From Massilia sp. HP4 (GTDB taxonomy: Bacteria; Pseudomonadota; Gammaproteobacteria; Burkholderiales; Burkholderiaceae_D), in the NCBI RefSeq assembly GCF_005222695.1, contig NZ_STGG01000048.1, forward strand, positions 231,042 to 295,041: DNA of 64,000 nt, read 5' to 3'. Position 1 is the stretch's first letter. The number at the start of each line of letters is the position of its first letter. Positions 16,801 through 24,838 of this stretch are shown here, piece after piece. Below the pieces are notes generated by a model that was given only the letters and a program-made list of their open reading frames with translations, did not search any database and was not told the origin of the DNA. The position numbers and the translations under genes are program-made.

Positions 16801-17547
16801 ATGAACAAGCTCAAAGACAAGGTCGCCATCGTGACGGGCGCATCCAAAGGTATCGGCGCCGGCATTGCCCGCCAGCTCGCAGCCGATGGCGCAAAGGTAG
16901 TCGTCAATTACGCATCGAGCAAGGCAGGCGCCGACGAGGTCGTCGCCAGCATCGAAGCCGCTGGCGGGACAGCCGTGGCGGTGGGCGCCGACGTCACCAT
17001 CAAGGAGGAAGTCGAAGCGCTGGTCGGGGCGGCAATCGACCGGTTCGGGCGGCTGGACATCGTGGTCAACAACTCCGGCATCTACCAGTTCGCCAGGATC
17101 GAAGAGACCACCGAAGAACGCTATCGCAAGCAGTTCGACATCAACGTCCTCGGTCCGCTGCTGGTCGTTGGCGCCGCCGCGCCGTACCTGGGCGCGGGCG
17201 CCAGCATCATCAACATCAGTTCCAACGTCACGCACGTGCATCCGGCCGAAAGCGCGATCTACACCGGCACCAAGGGCGCGATCGACGCCATCACCGGCGT
17301 GCTCGCGCGCGAACTCGGCCCGCGTGGCATCCGCGTCAACGCCGTGAGCCCCGGCCTGATCGAGACCGAAGGCACCCACACTGCCGGGGCGATGGGATCC
17401 GACTTCCAGACCTGGAACGAAGCCCAGACCCCGCTCGGCCGCGTCGGCCAGGTGCAGGACATCGCGCCGATCGTCTCCTATCTCGCGTCAAGCGACGCCG
17501 GCTGGGTGACGGGCGAGATCATCCTGGGCTCGGGCGGCATGCGCTGA
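16801..17547 (+). CDS. SDR-family oxidoreductase (FabG-like)
   Basis: A 248-residue classical short-chain dehydrogenase/reductase. The cofactor motif TGASKGIGAG (about residues 13-22), the structural NNSG, a catalytic serine in INISSN and the YTGTK active-site motif are all present, followed by RVNAVSPGLIETEG. An Asn-Tyr at the end of beta-2 (VVNYASSK) fits NADPH preference. The substrate is unknown; annotation as 3-oxoacyl-ACP reductase would be over-specific. Divergent transcription from the LysR gene suggests induction under its control. Confidence 0.9.
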   Translation: MNKLKDKVAIVTGASKGIGAGIARQLAADGAKVVVNYASSKAGADEVVASIEAAGGTAVAVGADVTIKEEVEALVGAAIDRFGRLDIVVNNSGIYQFARIEETTEERYRKQFDINVLGPLLVVGAAAPYLGAGASIINISSNVTHVHPAESAIYTGTKGAIDAITGVLARELGPRGIRVNAVSPGLIETEGTHTAGAMGSDFQTWNEAQTPLGRVGQVQDIAPIVSYLASSDAGWVTGEIILGSGGMR

Positions 17548-17567
17548 GAGGCCAGCGCCGGGCGTTC

Positions 17568-19277
17568 TCAGTGCAGCGCCGACTCGTGCGCGCGCAGCGT
17601 CTCCAGCACATGCCGCGTCATGCTGCTGGCCAGCTCCTCCTCGCCGACGAACACCCGGCCGCCCGTCTCGGCCCGCAGCAATTCTGCTTCCTGGTCGTTA
17701 TGCGTGCGTACCACGCAGCGGATCGACGGATTGAGCGCCTTCGCGATCTCGACCATCTTGCGCACGTCGAAGGTATCCGGCGTGGCGATCACCAGCATCG
17801 CGGCCTTGTGGATATGCGCCTGGATCAGCACCGCCGGTTCAGCCGCATTGCCCACCACCGCCGGAATGCCGCGCTGGCGCGCCTGCTCGACCAGTTCGCG
17901 GTGCTGCTCGGCCAGCACGAAATGGATGCCGCGCGCCGTCAGGACATCAGCGATGCGCCGTCCAACCCGGCCAAAGCCCACCAGCACCACCTGGTTGCTG
18001 AGCTTCTCGCGCGAGGTCGTCATCGGCAGTTCGGCCAGCGGGTCGGCCGGGCGTTCCAGCTTGCGCGCCAGGTGCATCAGGTGGTCTTGCTTGCCCAGCC
18101 AGCGCTGCGCCGGCTCGATCGACGAGAACACCAGCGGATTGAGCGCGATCGAGATGATGGCCCCGCCAAGTATCAGGTTCTGCCCCAGCTCCGGCAAGAG
18201 GCCAAGCTGCATCCCGAGCGCCGCCAGGATGAAAGAAAATTCCCCGATCTGCGCCAGGCTGGCCGACACCGTCAGCGCGGTATTGAGCGGATAGCGCAGC
18301 GCCAGCACCAGCACGAAGGCGGCCAGCGACTTGCCGACCACGATCACCAGCACCACGCCCAGCACGTGCAGCGGATTGTCGACCAGGACCATCGGATCGA
18401 ACAGCATGCCGACCGAGACGAAGAACAGCACCGAGAACGCATCGCGCAGCGGCAGCGATTCCTCGGCCGCGCGGTGGCTCAGCTCCGACTCGCGCAGCAC
18501 CATGCCGGCGAAGAAGGCGCCCAGCGCGAACGACACGCCGAACAGGCTCGACGACGCATAGGCGATGCCGACCGCCGCTGCGACCACCGACAGCGTGAAC
18601 AGCTCGCGCGAGGCGGTCCTGGCCACGCGCCACAGAAACCACGGAAACACCTTGCGCCCGACGATCAGCATGAAGGCGATGAAGCCGCCCACCTGCAGCA
18701 GGGTCATGCCCAGCGCTGGCCACAGCTCGGCGCCGGCGTCGCCCTTGCCGCCCAGCGGGCCGGCGATCGCCGGCAGCATCACCAGCACCAGCACCATGAC
18801 CAGGTCTTCGACCACCAGCCAGCCGACCGCGATGCGCCCGTTCATCGAATCGAGCACGCCGCGCGCCTCCAGCGCGCGCAGCAGCACCACGGTGCTGGCC
18901 ACCGACAGCGCCAGTCCGAACACGATGCCCGCGCCCAGGCTCCAGCCCCACCACCACGACAGCGCCATGCCCATCCCGGTGGCCACGCCGATCTGCAGCA
19001 GCGCGCCGGGCAGGGCGATGCGGCGCACGTCGAGCAAATCCTTCAGCGAGAAGTGCAGCCCGACCCCGAACATCAGCAGCATGACCCCGATCTCGGCCAG
19101 CTGCGAGGCCAGGCCGATGTCCGCCACGAAGCCCGGCGTGGCCGGCCCGATGAAGACGCCGGCGGCCAGGTAGCCGACCAATGCCGGCAGCTTGAGGCGC
19201 ACGGCCAGCATGCCGAACATCAGGCCGAAGCCGAGGGCGGCGGCAATCGTGGTGATGAGACTTAATTCATGGTGCAT
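17568..19277 (-). CDS. Kef/YbaL-type cation:proton antiporter
   Basis: A 569-residue CPA2-family antiporter. About 12 hydrophobic helices occupy residues 1-390, including the family segment GYLAAGVFIGP and FFVSVGMLFDP. A cytoplasmic RCK_N/TrkA domain begins at about 420 (VVLVGFGRVGRRIADVL) and continues with AMLVIATPDTFDVRKMVEIA. It resembles YbaL/KefB proteins, which exchange K+ or Na+ for H+ and are gated by nucleotides or glutathione. The exact ion is not predictable. It is convergent with the SDR gene and divergent from the thiolase gene. Confidence 0.88.
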   Translation of the reverse strand: MHHELSLITTIAAALGFGLMFGMLAVRLKLPALVGYLAAGVFIGPATPGFVADIGLASQLAEIGVMLLMFGVGLHFSLKDLLDVRRIALPGALLQIGVATGMGMALSWWWGWSLGAGIVFGLALSVASTVVLLRALEARGVLDSMNGRIAVGWLVVEDLVMVLVLVMLPAIAGPLGGKGDAGAELWPALGMTLLQVGGFIAFMLIVGRKVFPWFLWRVARTASRELFTLSVVAAAVGIAYASSSLFGVSFALGAFFAGMVLRESELSHRAAEESLPLRDAFSVLFFVSVGMLFDPMVLVDNPLHVLGVVLVIVVGKSLAAFVLVLALRYPLNTALTVSASLAQIGEFSFILAALGMQLGLLPELGQNLILGGAIISIALNPLVFSSIEPAQRWLGKQDHLMHLARKLERPADPLAELPMTTSREKLSNQVVLVGFGRVGRRIADVLTARGIHFVLAEQHRELVEQARQRGIPAVVGNAAEPAVLIQAHIHKAAMLVIATPDTFDVRKMVEIAKALNPSIRCVVRTHNDQEAELLRAETGGRVFVGEEELASSMTRHVLETLRAHESALH

Positions 19278-19361
19278 CGTGGAAGGACGCTCTATCAGGT
19301 TAGAATTTCTTTAGTATAAGTGAGCAGTATGTACAGGCTGTAAAAACATTGGAGATTACTG

Positions 19362-20543
19362 ATGGGCCGAACCGCATACATCGCCGGCGTGGGCATGATC
19401 CCCTTCGCCAAGCCGGGCGCCAGCAGCCCTTATCACGAGATGGGCGCCGCCGCCGTGCGCGCCGCCTTGCAGGACGCCGGCCTGTCCTATGCCGAGGTGC
19501 AGCAGGCCTACGCCGGCTATGTCTACGGCGACTCCACCAGCGGCCAGAAGGCGCTGTACGGCGTTGGCATGAGCGGCATCCCGATCGTCAACGTCAACAA
19601 CAACTGCGCGACCGGTTCGACCGCGCTGTTCCTGGCGCGCCAGGCGATCGAAGGCGGCGCCGCCGACTGCGTGCTGGCGCTGGGCTTCGAGCAGATGAAT
19701 CCAGGCGCCCTGGGCTCGGTCTTCGGCGACCGGCCGGCGCCATTCGACGCCTTCGATGCCGTCACCGACCGCCTGGTCGGCAAGCCCGAGATCCCGCTGG
19801 CGCTGCGCTACTTCGGCGGCGCTGGCCTGGCCCATATGGAAAAATACGGCACGCCGTTGAACGCCTTCGCCCGCATCCGCGCCAAGGCCAGCCGCCACGC
19901 GCTGAACAATCCGCTGGCGCTGCTGCGCAAGAAGCTGAGCGAACAGGACGTGCTCGACGCGCCCGCGATCTGGCCCGGCGTGATGACCCGCCTGATGGCG
20001 TGTCCGCCGACTTGCGGTGCGGCCGCCGCGCTGCTGGTGTCGGACGACTTCGCGCGCCGCCACGGCCTGCGCCGCGACGTCCACATCGCCGCCCAGGCGA
20101 TGACGACCGACCGCCCCGGCACCTTCGACAGCGACGATATGATGCGCCTGGTCGGCTACGACATGAGCCGCGCGGCCGCCCACCAGGTCTACGAGCAGGC
20201 CGGCATCGGTCCCGACGATCTCGACGTGGTCGAGCTGCACGACTGCTTTGCCCACAATGAGCTGATCAGCTATGAGGCGCTGGGCCTGTGCCCGGAGGGC
20301 GGTGCCGACCGTTTCATCCGCGAGGGCGACAACACTTATGGCGGCAAGGTCGTCACCAATCCATCCGGCGGCCTGCTGTCGAAAGGCCACCCGCTGGGTG
20401 CCACGGGTCTTGCCCAATGCTTCGAGCTGACCCACCAGCTGCGCGGCAGCGCCGGCGCGCGCCAGGTCGAGGGCGCACGCATCGGCCTGCAGCACAACCT
20501 GGGCATCGGCGGGGCCTGCGTCGTGACCTTGTACCGCAACTAG
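19362..20543 (+). CDS. Thiolase-like lipid-transfer/acetyl-CoA acetyltransferase family protein
   Basis: A 393-residue member of the SCPx-type thiolase group, often annotated lipid-transfer protein. The nucleophilic cysteine lies in NNNCATGSTAL (about residue 86). The catalytic His region reads ELHDCFAHNEL, then SKGHPLGATGLAQC and a C-terminal GIGGACVVTLYR. Such enzymes cleave or condense acyl-CoA substrates in side-chain or fatty-acid degradation. No partner beta-oxidation genes surround it, so the substrate remains open. The ATG at 19362 sits at the exact start of the family homology (MGRTAYIAGVGMIPF), with GGAG upstream. Confidence 0.85.
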   Translation: MGRTAYIAGVGMIPFAKPGASSPYHEMGAAAVRAALQDAGLSYAEVQQAYAGYVYGDSTSGQKALYGVGMSGIPIVNVNNNCATGSTALFLARQAIEGGAADCVLALGFEQMNPGALGSVFGDRPAPFDAFDAVTDRLVGKPEIPLALRYFGGAGLAHMEKYGTPLNAFARIRAKASRHALNNPLALLRKKLSEQDVLDAPAIWPGVMTRLMACPPTCGAAAALLVSDDFARRHGLRRDVHIAAQAMTTDRPGTFDSDDMMRLVGYDMSRAAAHQVYEQAGIGPDDLDVVELHDCFAHNELISYEALGLCPEGGADRFIREGDNTYGGKVVTNPSGGLLSKGHPLGATGLAQCFELTHQLRGSAGARQVEGARIGLQHNLGIGGACVVTLYRN

Positions 20544-20596
20544 CGTCACCGGCGCAGGAAGTGCGATAGCATTGGCATATTGTCATTGCCGAGCTA

Positions 20597-21871
20597 ATGC
20601 GCATGGAAAAACAGGATGAACTGCGCCGTTCCAAACGAATCGCCCTCGGCTTCTTCGTGGGCGCGGCAGCGCTGTTTGTACTCAGCCTGCTGTTGCCGTA
20701 CACCTGGTGGACCGGCCTGCTGCGCGCCTTTTCCGAGGCCGCCATGGTCGGCGCGCTGGCCGACTGGTTTGCCGTCGTCGCCTTGTTCCGGCGCGTGCCG
20801 ATCCCCTTCGTCTCGCGCCACACCGCCATCATCCCCAGCAACAAGGACAAGATCGCCGACAACCTGGCGCTGTTCGTGCGCGAAAAATTCCTCGACACCG
20901 ATTCGATCGTGGGCCTGATCCGGCGCCACGATCCGGTGCAGAAGGTGGCCGAGTGGCTGGTCAAGCCGGCCAATACCGAGTTGATGGGCGCCCACCTGGT
21001 GCGCGCCGCCACCTTCATGCTCGACTTTATCGAAGACGCGGCGGTGCAGAACTTCATCCGTCGCGGCGTGCACACGATGGTGAAAAGCGTCGACCTGTCC
21101 CGGTCGAGCGGCGCCATCCTCGAGAGCCTGACCCGCGGCAGGCGCCACCAGGAACTGCTCGATGAAGGCATCCGCCAACTGGCGCAGCTGCTCGACAACG
21201 CCGATACGCAGGACTACATCGCCCAGGGCATCGTCGAATGGCTCAAGGAAGATTACGCCTTCATCGAGAAGATGCTGCCGTCGGACCTCATCGGCCGCAA
21301 GGGCGCCGATATCGCGGCGCGCCTCGCCGCCGGCGTATTGAACAAGGTCGCGGCCGATCCCGAGCACCCGCTGCGCCATCGCTTCGACGACTACGTGGCC
21401 GGCTTCATCGAGCGCCTGAAGGGCGATCCGGCCTTCCTCGCCAAGGCGGATGACGTCAAGCGCTACCTGCTCGAAGACGAGACCCTCAACGGCTATCTCG
21501 GTTCGCTGTGGGCCGAGCTGAAGGCCTGGCTCAAGCGCGACCTGGAAAGCGACGACTCCAACCTGCGCCGCCGCATCGTCGCCATGGGCGCCTGGATCGG
21601 CAAGGTGCTGAGCGAAGACCCGGCATTGCGCCAGTCGCTGCACGACAACCTGGAAGCCGCCGCGCGCGGCGTGGCGCCCGAATTTGCGGGCTTCCTGACG
21701 CGCCACATCGCCGACACCGTCAAGCAGTGGGATGACCGCGAGATGTCGGCGCAGATCGAACTCAATATCGGCAAGGACCTGCAATACATCCGCATCAACG
21801 GCACCATCGTGGGCGGCATGATCGGCGTGACCTTGTACCTGCTGTCCCATTTGCCCGATCTACTCAACTGA
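20597..21871 (+). CDS. DUF445 membrane-associated protein
   Basis: A 424-residue DUF445 protein. An N-terminal hydrophobic helix (about residues 15-40) is followed by FSEAAMVGALADWFAVVALF and HTAIIPSNKDKIADNLALFV, the family signature. A long helical region comes next, and a C-terminal hydrophobic segment (TIVGGMIGVTLYLLSHL) closes the protein. The family is widespread and without assigned biochemical function. ATG codons at 20597 and 20603 are both possible. The DUF2007 gene follows after 10 bases, so the two are probably co-transcribed. Confidence 0.88.
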   Translation: MRMEKQDELRRSKRIALGFFVGAAALFVLSLLLPYTWWTGLLRAFSEAAMVGALADWFAVVALFRRVPIPFVSRHTAIIPSNKDKIADNLALFVREKFLDTDSIVGLIRRHDPVQKVAEWLVKPANTELMGAHLVRAATFMLDFIEDAAVQNFIRRGVHTMVKSVDLSRSSGAILESLTRGRRHQELLDEGIRQLAQLLDNADTQDYIAQGIVEWLKEDYAFIEKMLPSDLIGRKGADIAARLAAGVLNKVAADPEHPLRHRFDDYVAGFIERLKGDPAFLAKADDVKRYLLEDETLNGYLGSLWAELKAWLKRDLESDDSNLRRRIVAMGAWIGKVLSEDPALRQSLHDNLEAAARGVAPEFAGFLTRHIADTVKQWDDREMSAQIELNIGKDLQYIRINGTIVGGMIGVTLYLLSHLPDLLN

Positions 21872-21881
21872 AGGACCCACC

Positions 21882-22214
21882 ATGCACACGCTCGCACTGA
21901 ACGACTGGCTGGCCGCCCACCCCGAGGTCGAGCGCATTCCCGAACGCGACCTGTACGTGGTGGCGCGCTACATGATCCCGATCGACGCCAACCTGGCCCA
22001 GGGTTGCCTCGAGGCGTCCGGCATCCCGGCCATGCTGGCCGATGCGCATTTGATGCAGACCGACCTGCTGCTGGCGCCGGCGCTGGGCGGGGTACGCCTG
22101 CTGGTCGATGCGCAGCACGTGCAGCATGCTTATTCGGTGCTCGAAGCGCTGGCGCGCGGCGACTATGCGCTGGATGAACATGCGCCGGACGGCGAGTGGA
22201 GCAAGGCTGGGTAG
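21882..22214 (+). CDS. DUF2007-like putative signal-transducing protein
   Basis: A 110-residue soluble protein. The region VARYMIPIDANLAQGCLEAS, then GIPAMLADAH and GGVRLLVDAQHVQHA, follows the pattern of DUF2007 proteins. These have an alpha/beta fold related to PII-like or ferredoxin-like domains and are annotated as putative signal-transducing proteins. It lies 10 bases after DUF445 with a good RBS (AAGGA). No partner or ligand can be deduced. Confidence 0.7.
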   Translation: MHTLALNDWLAAHPEVERIPERDLYVVARYMIPIDANLAQGCLEASGIPAMLADAHLMQTDLLLAPALGGVRLLVDAQHVQHAYSVLEALARGDYALDEHAPDGEWSKAG

Positions 22215-22299
22215 GCTGCGCGCGAGCGTTGGGTGGCGCACCAAGCGATGGTAGCCAGCGGCGTAGGCTATGGTTTCGTGCATCGACAGGAGAACCATC

Positions 22300-22458
22300 A
22301 TGCCCCAAGGCGATAAATCGTCGTACACCGACAAGCAGAAGCGACAGGCCGAGCACATCGAAAAAGGCTATGAAAAGAAGGGCGTCGGCAAGAAGGAAGC
22401 AGAGCGCCGCGCCTGGGCCACCGAGAACAAGATCTCGGGCGGCGGCAAGAAGCACTGA
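22300..22458 (+). CDS. Small highly charged protein
   Basis: A 52-residue lysine- and glutamate-rich protein (SSYTDKQKRQAEHIEKGYEK, then KKEAERRAWATENKISGGG). Similar short proteins in proteobacteria are sometimes annotated as plasmid stabilisation proteins, without experimental support known to me. AGGAGA 5 bases before the ATG at 22300 supports this start over an upstream in-frame GTG. It is probably helical and cytoplasmic. The stretch after it (22459-22735) contains no further gene that I can support. Confidence 0.6.
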   Translation: MPQGDKSSYTDKQKRQAEHIEKGYEKKGVGKKEAERRAWATENKISGGGKKH

Positions 22459-22735
22459 CGCGCGCGGCTCAGGCAGGGCAGGCGCCCGGTGCCAGTGGGC
22501 ACAGACCAGGCCCGCGCGCAAAGCCCGCAGCCGGCCATGGTGCGACCTTGCTGATCCTGGGATTCACCGTCATGGAACTAGTGTTTGGCGTCGCGCCGCT
22601 GCCGCCGACGCGCCTTGTCTCGTCCAGGCCGCGTGGCATTCGCCACGCATAATGTCGGGGCGGCTCGATCCCTAATCGTCATGGAACGATATTGCTACCG
22701 TATGATCGATGTTCCAATATAACCATCGCTAACCC

Positions 22736-23539
22736 ATGAAACTCACGCCAGCCACACGCACTGCAGCCATCATGCTGCTCATCTTTCTTGTCTGGCTGAT
22801 TGCATATCCGGTGGCGCGAACTCTGCCGGATGCAACCTTTAACGATCCGTTCGAAAAGGTGTTCAACGGCCTGAATGTGTTGTTCACGGCGCTGGCCTTC
22901 GGCGGCGTGGTCATCGGCCTGCTGCTCCAGGTCGAGCAGACCGGGGAGGCAAGGCGCGAAGAGATCGAACGCTCGATCTTCGAGCTCTTCCAAGCCTTTA
23001 CCAGTCTCGAATTCCAGCACGTGAAGGACAGTTCGTTCCGAGCCCTGCTCGCGGCAGTGAAGGATCGCGACTATGCGCAATTCCTGGCCAGCCGCCTGTT
23101 CGTGGTCGAACAGCTTGCGCTGCCTGCCGGCTCGCTGGGCATATTACGAGAGCTCCACGATGCAAAGCGCGGCATGTCGGACGAGGAACTTGTTCATGCA
23201 GATCGCGCGGATCGGCTCATGCTCGACAATATGCTGAATTTCTTCGCCATGCTGGCCCAACGTAAATCTTCGGCCACCGTGATCAAACACTGCGATTTCG
23301 CCTACGACTGGTGGCGTCCCGTCCTGTGGATGCTCGGCCAGTTGCAGCAGGAGCGCTACCAGGCATCGCCGCAGATTCAGACGTACTGCAAGAATCAGCT
23401 AATCACGGTGACGCTCGTGGCACTGGACCAGGTATATGGGCACACGCCGCTCGGTACGCGCGAGGAAGTCTGGGATTATGTGACGACCCATCCGAAGCTG
23501 CTGGCCTTTGGATTGGACCCGCGGTTCGCGCAACGCTGA
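22736..23539 (+). CDS. Uncharacterised membrane protein with two N-terminal helices
   Basis: A 267-residue protein with membrane helices at about 9-29 and 47-66. A helical cytoplasmic domain follows that starts in a charged coiled-coil-like stretch (QVEQTGEARREEIERSIFEL). Later conserved-looking parts include FFAMLAQRKSSATVIKHCDF and DWWRPVLWML. The layout of two helices, a charged connector and an aromatic helical domain resembles uncharacterised families such as DUF4760 and putative phage abortive-infection proteins. I cannot assign it to either. It stands alone, ends beside a tRNA pair, and is less GC-rich than its neighbours, which may indicate acquisition. Confidence 0.65.
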   Translation: MKLTPATRTAAIMLLIFLVWLIAYPVARTLPDATFNDPFEKVFNGLNVLFTALAFGGVVIGLLLQVEQTGEARREEIERSIFELFQAFTSLEFQHVKDSSFRALLAAVKDRDYAQFLASRLFVVEQLALPAGSLGILRELHDAKRGMSDEELVHADRADRLMLDNMLNFFAMLAQRKSSATVIKHCDFAYDWWRPVLWMLGQLQQERYQASPQIQTYCKNQLITVTLVALDQVYGHTPLGTREEVWDYVTTHPKLLAFGLDPRFAQR

Positions 23540-23546
23540 AACAACA

Positions 23547-23574
23547 ACGGCCCGGTTCGCGAGAACCGGGCCGT
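23547..23574. terminator. Intrinsic terminator between convergent gene and tRNA-Met
   Basis: ACGGCCCGGTT (23547-23557) pairs perfectly with AACCGGGCCGT (23564-23574) around a 6-base loop. On the minus strand the stem is followed by TGTTGTTT, which suits termination of the tRNA transcript. It may also stop the convergent membrane-protein gene. Confidence 0.7.
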
Positions 23575-23585
23575 CGTGCGTAGCA

Positions 23586-23662
23586 TGGTGGTGATAGGTG
23601 GACTTGAACCACCGACCCCAGCATTATGAGTGCTGTGCTCTAACCAGCTGAGCTATATCACC
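23586..23662 (-). tRNA. tRNA-Met (CAT), copy 2
   Basis: A 77-base cloverleaf with encoded CCA. The acceptor GGTGATA pairs with TATCACC. The anticodon stem-loop is CAGCA-CTCATAA-TGCTG with anticodon CAT, and the T-arm is GGTGG-TTCAAGT-CCACC. The body matches elongator tRNA-Met rather than initiator tRNA or tRNA-Ile2. The sequence is identical to the copy at 23727-23803. Confidence 0.93.
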
Positions 23663-23681
23663 TGAAACTGACAAAAGCAAA

Positions 23682-23713
23682 AATGGCTTGACTCGTTGGA
23701 GAGCCAAGCCATT
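23682..23713 (-). terminator. Hairpin with T-run between the two tRNA-Met genes
   Basis: AATGGCTTG (23682-23690) pairs perfectly with CAAGCCATT (23705-23713) around a 14-base loop. Read on the minus strand it is followed by a short T-rich tract (TTTGCTTTTG). It may terminate transcription after the first tRNA or serve as a processing site. Because it sits between the tRNAs, it would reduce expression of the second copy if it terminates. Confidence 0.5.
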
Positions 23714-23726
23714 CGCTTGGAATTCT

Positions 23727-23803
23727 TGGTGGTGATAGGTGGACTTGAACCACCGACCCCAGCATTATGAGTGCTGTGCTCTAACCAGCTGAGCTATATC
23801 ACC
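23727..23803 (-). tRNA. tRNA-Met (CAT), copy 1
   Basis: A 77-base tRNA with encoded CCA, identical to the copy 64 bases downstream. Anticodon CAT lies in the loop CTCATAA; the acceptor stem, D-arm (GCTC/GAGC) and T-arm are intact. It lies directly behind a strong promoter (23816-23844) with the tRNA 5' end about 12 bases from the -10 hexamer. Confidence 0.93.
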
Positions 23804-23815
23804 GCAACGACCAAT

Positions 23816-23844
23816 ATTATCGGGCGCGGCCGGGTGCGTGTCAA
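23816..23844 (-). promoter_or_regulatory. Sigma70 promoter of the tRNA-Met pair
   Basis: On the minus strand TTGACA (23844-23839) and GATAAT (23821-23816) are separated by 17 bases. This is a near-consensus housekeeping promoter ending about 12 bases before the first tRNA-Met. Confidence 0.75.
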
Positions 23845-23884
23845 GATCGCGGCGTGTTTCGCGCCGAAAAATGTCGCATCGATG

Positions 23885-24838
23885 TCATTTACTTAACGTG
23901 GCCAGGTGGGCCAGCATCGCGCCCGCCGGATCGGCCCCGAGACAATCGATCACGATCCGGTCCGGCATCGCGCGCAGCCAAGTGATCTGGCGCTTGGCCA
24001 GTTGGCGGGTGGCGATGATGCCCAGTTCACGCAGCTCGGCGCGATTGATATTGCCGTCCAGGTAATCCCAGGCCTGGCGATAACCGACGCAGCGGATCGA
24101 TGGCAGCGAGGGCGAAAGGTCGCCGCGCGCGCGCAGGCGCGCCACTTCCGCCACCAGTCCTTCGTCATCGCGATCGCCCAGCATCTGGTCGAAGCGCAGC
24201 GCGATGCGCTTGTGCAGCACGGCGCGGTCCTCGGTTTCGAGGCCGAACGACACCAGCTCGAACGGCAGCGCGGGCTTGGCGCGGCGCGCCAGCAGGGCCG
24301 ACATCGGCTGGCCCGACAGTTCGAAAATCTCCAGCGCGCGGTTGATGCGCTGGGCGTCGTTCGGCGCCAGGCGGGCCGCGGTGATCGGGTCGACCGCGCG
24401 CAGTTTCTCGTGCATGCCGGGCCAGCCGATGCGCGCGGCCTCTTCTTCGATCGCGGCGCGCACGTTCGCATCGGCCGTCGGCAAATCATCCAGGCCGTCG
24501 ACCAGGCCCTTGAAATACATCATTGTGCCGCCCACCAGCAGCGGCAGCTTGCCGCGCGCCGTGATGTCGGCCACCAGGCGGATGGTGTCGTTGCGGAACT
24601 GCGCCACCGAATACGCTTCGAGCGGATCGAGGATGTCGATCAGGTGATGCGGCACGGCGGCCAGTTCGGACGGCAGGGGCTTGGCGGTGCCGATGTCCAT
24701 GCCGCGGTAGACCAGGGCCGAATCGACCGAGATGATTTCGCACGGCGTCGCGTGCGCGATGCGCAGGGCGCTGGCGGTCTTGCCGGACGCGGTCGGGCCC
24801 ATGATGGCCACGGCCATTGGCTTTTTCACTTGAGTCAT
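23885..24838 (-). CDS. miaA: tRNA dimethylallyltransferase MiaA
   Basis: A 317-residue enzyme that transfers the dimethylallyl group to A37 of tRNAs, the step before MiaB. The P-loop GPTASGKT is at residues 14-21, followed by the catalytic-site region ISVDSALVYRGMDIGTAKP and the motif PLLVGGTMMYFKGL. The ATG at 24838 overlaps the mutL stop (TGATG), the usual coupling for mutL-miaA. A longer reading upstream would run inside mutL and is not credible. Length is normal for the family. Confidence 0.96.
   Translation of the reverse strand: MTQVKKPMAVAIMGPTASGKTASALRIAHATPCEIISVDSALVYRGMDIGTAKPLPSELAAVPHHLIDILDPLEAYSVAQFRNDTIRLVADITARGKLPLLVGGTMMYFKGLVDGLDDLPTADANVRAAIEEEAARIGWPGMHEKLRAVDPITAARLAPNDAQRINRALEIFELSGQPMSALLARRAKPALPFELVSFGLETEDRAVLHKRIALRFDQMLGDRDDEGLVAEVARLRARGDLSPSLPSIRCVGYRQAWDYLDGNINRAELRELGIIATRQLAKRQITWLRAMPDRIVIDCLGADPAGAMLAHLATLSK

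Noticed and set aside
16704..19265. An 853-codon open frame on the plus strand
   Set aside because: It runs antisense to the Kef/YbaL antiporter and across the SDR gene; its translation is His/Arg/Gln-rich with no domain, as expected for a shadow in GC-rich DNA.
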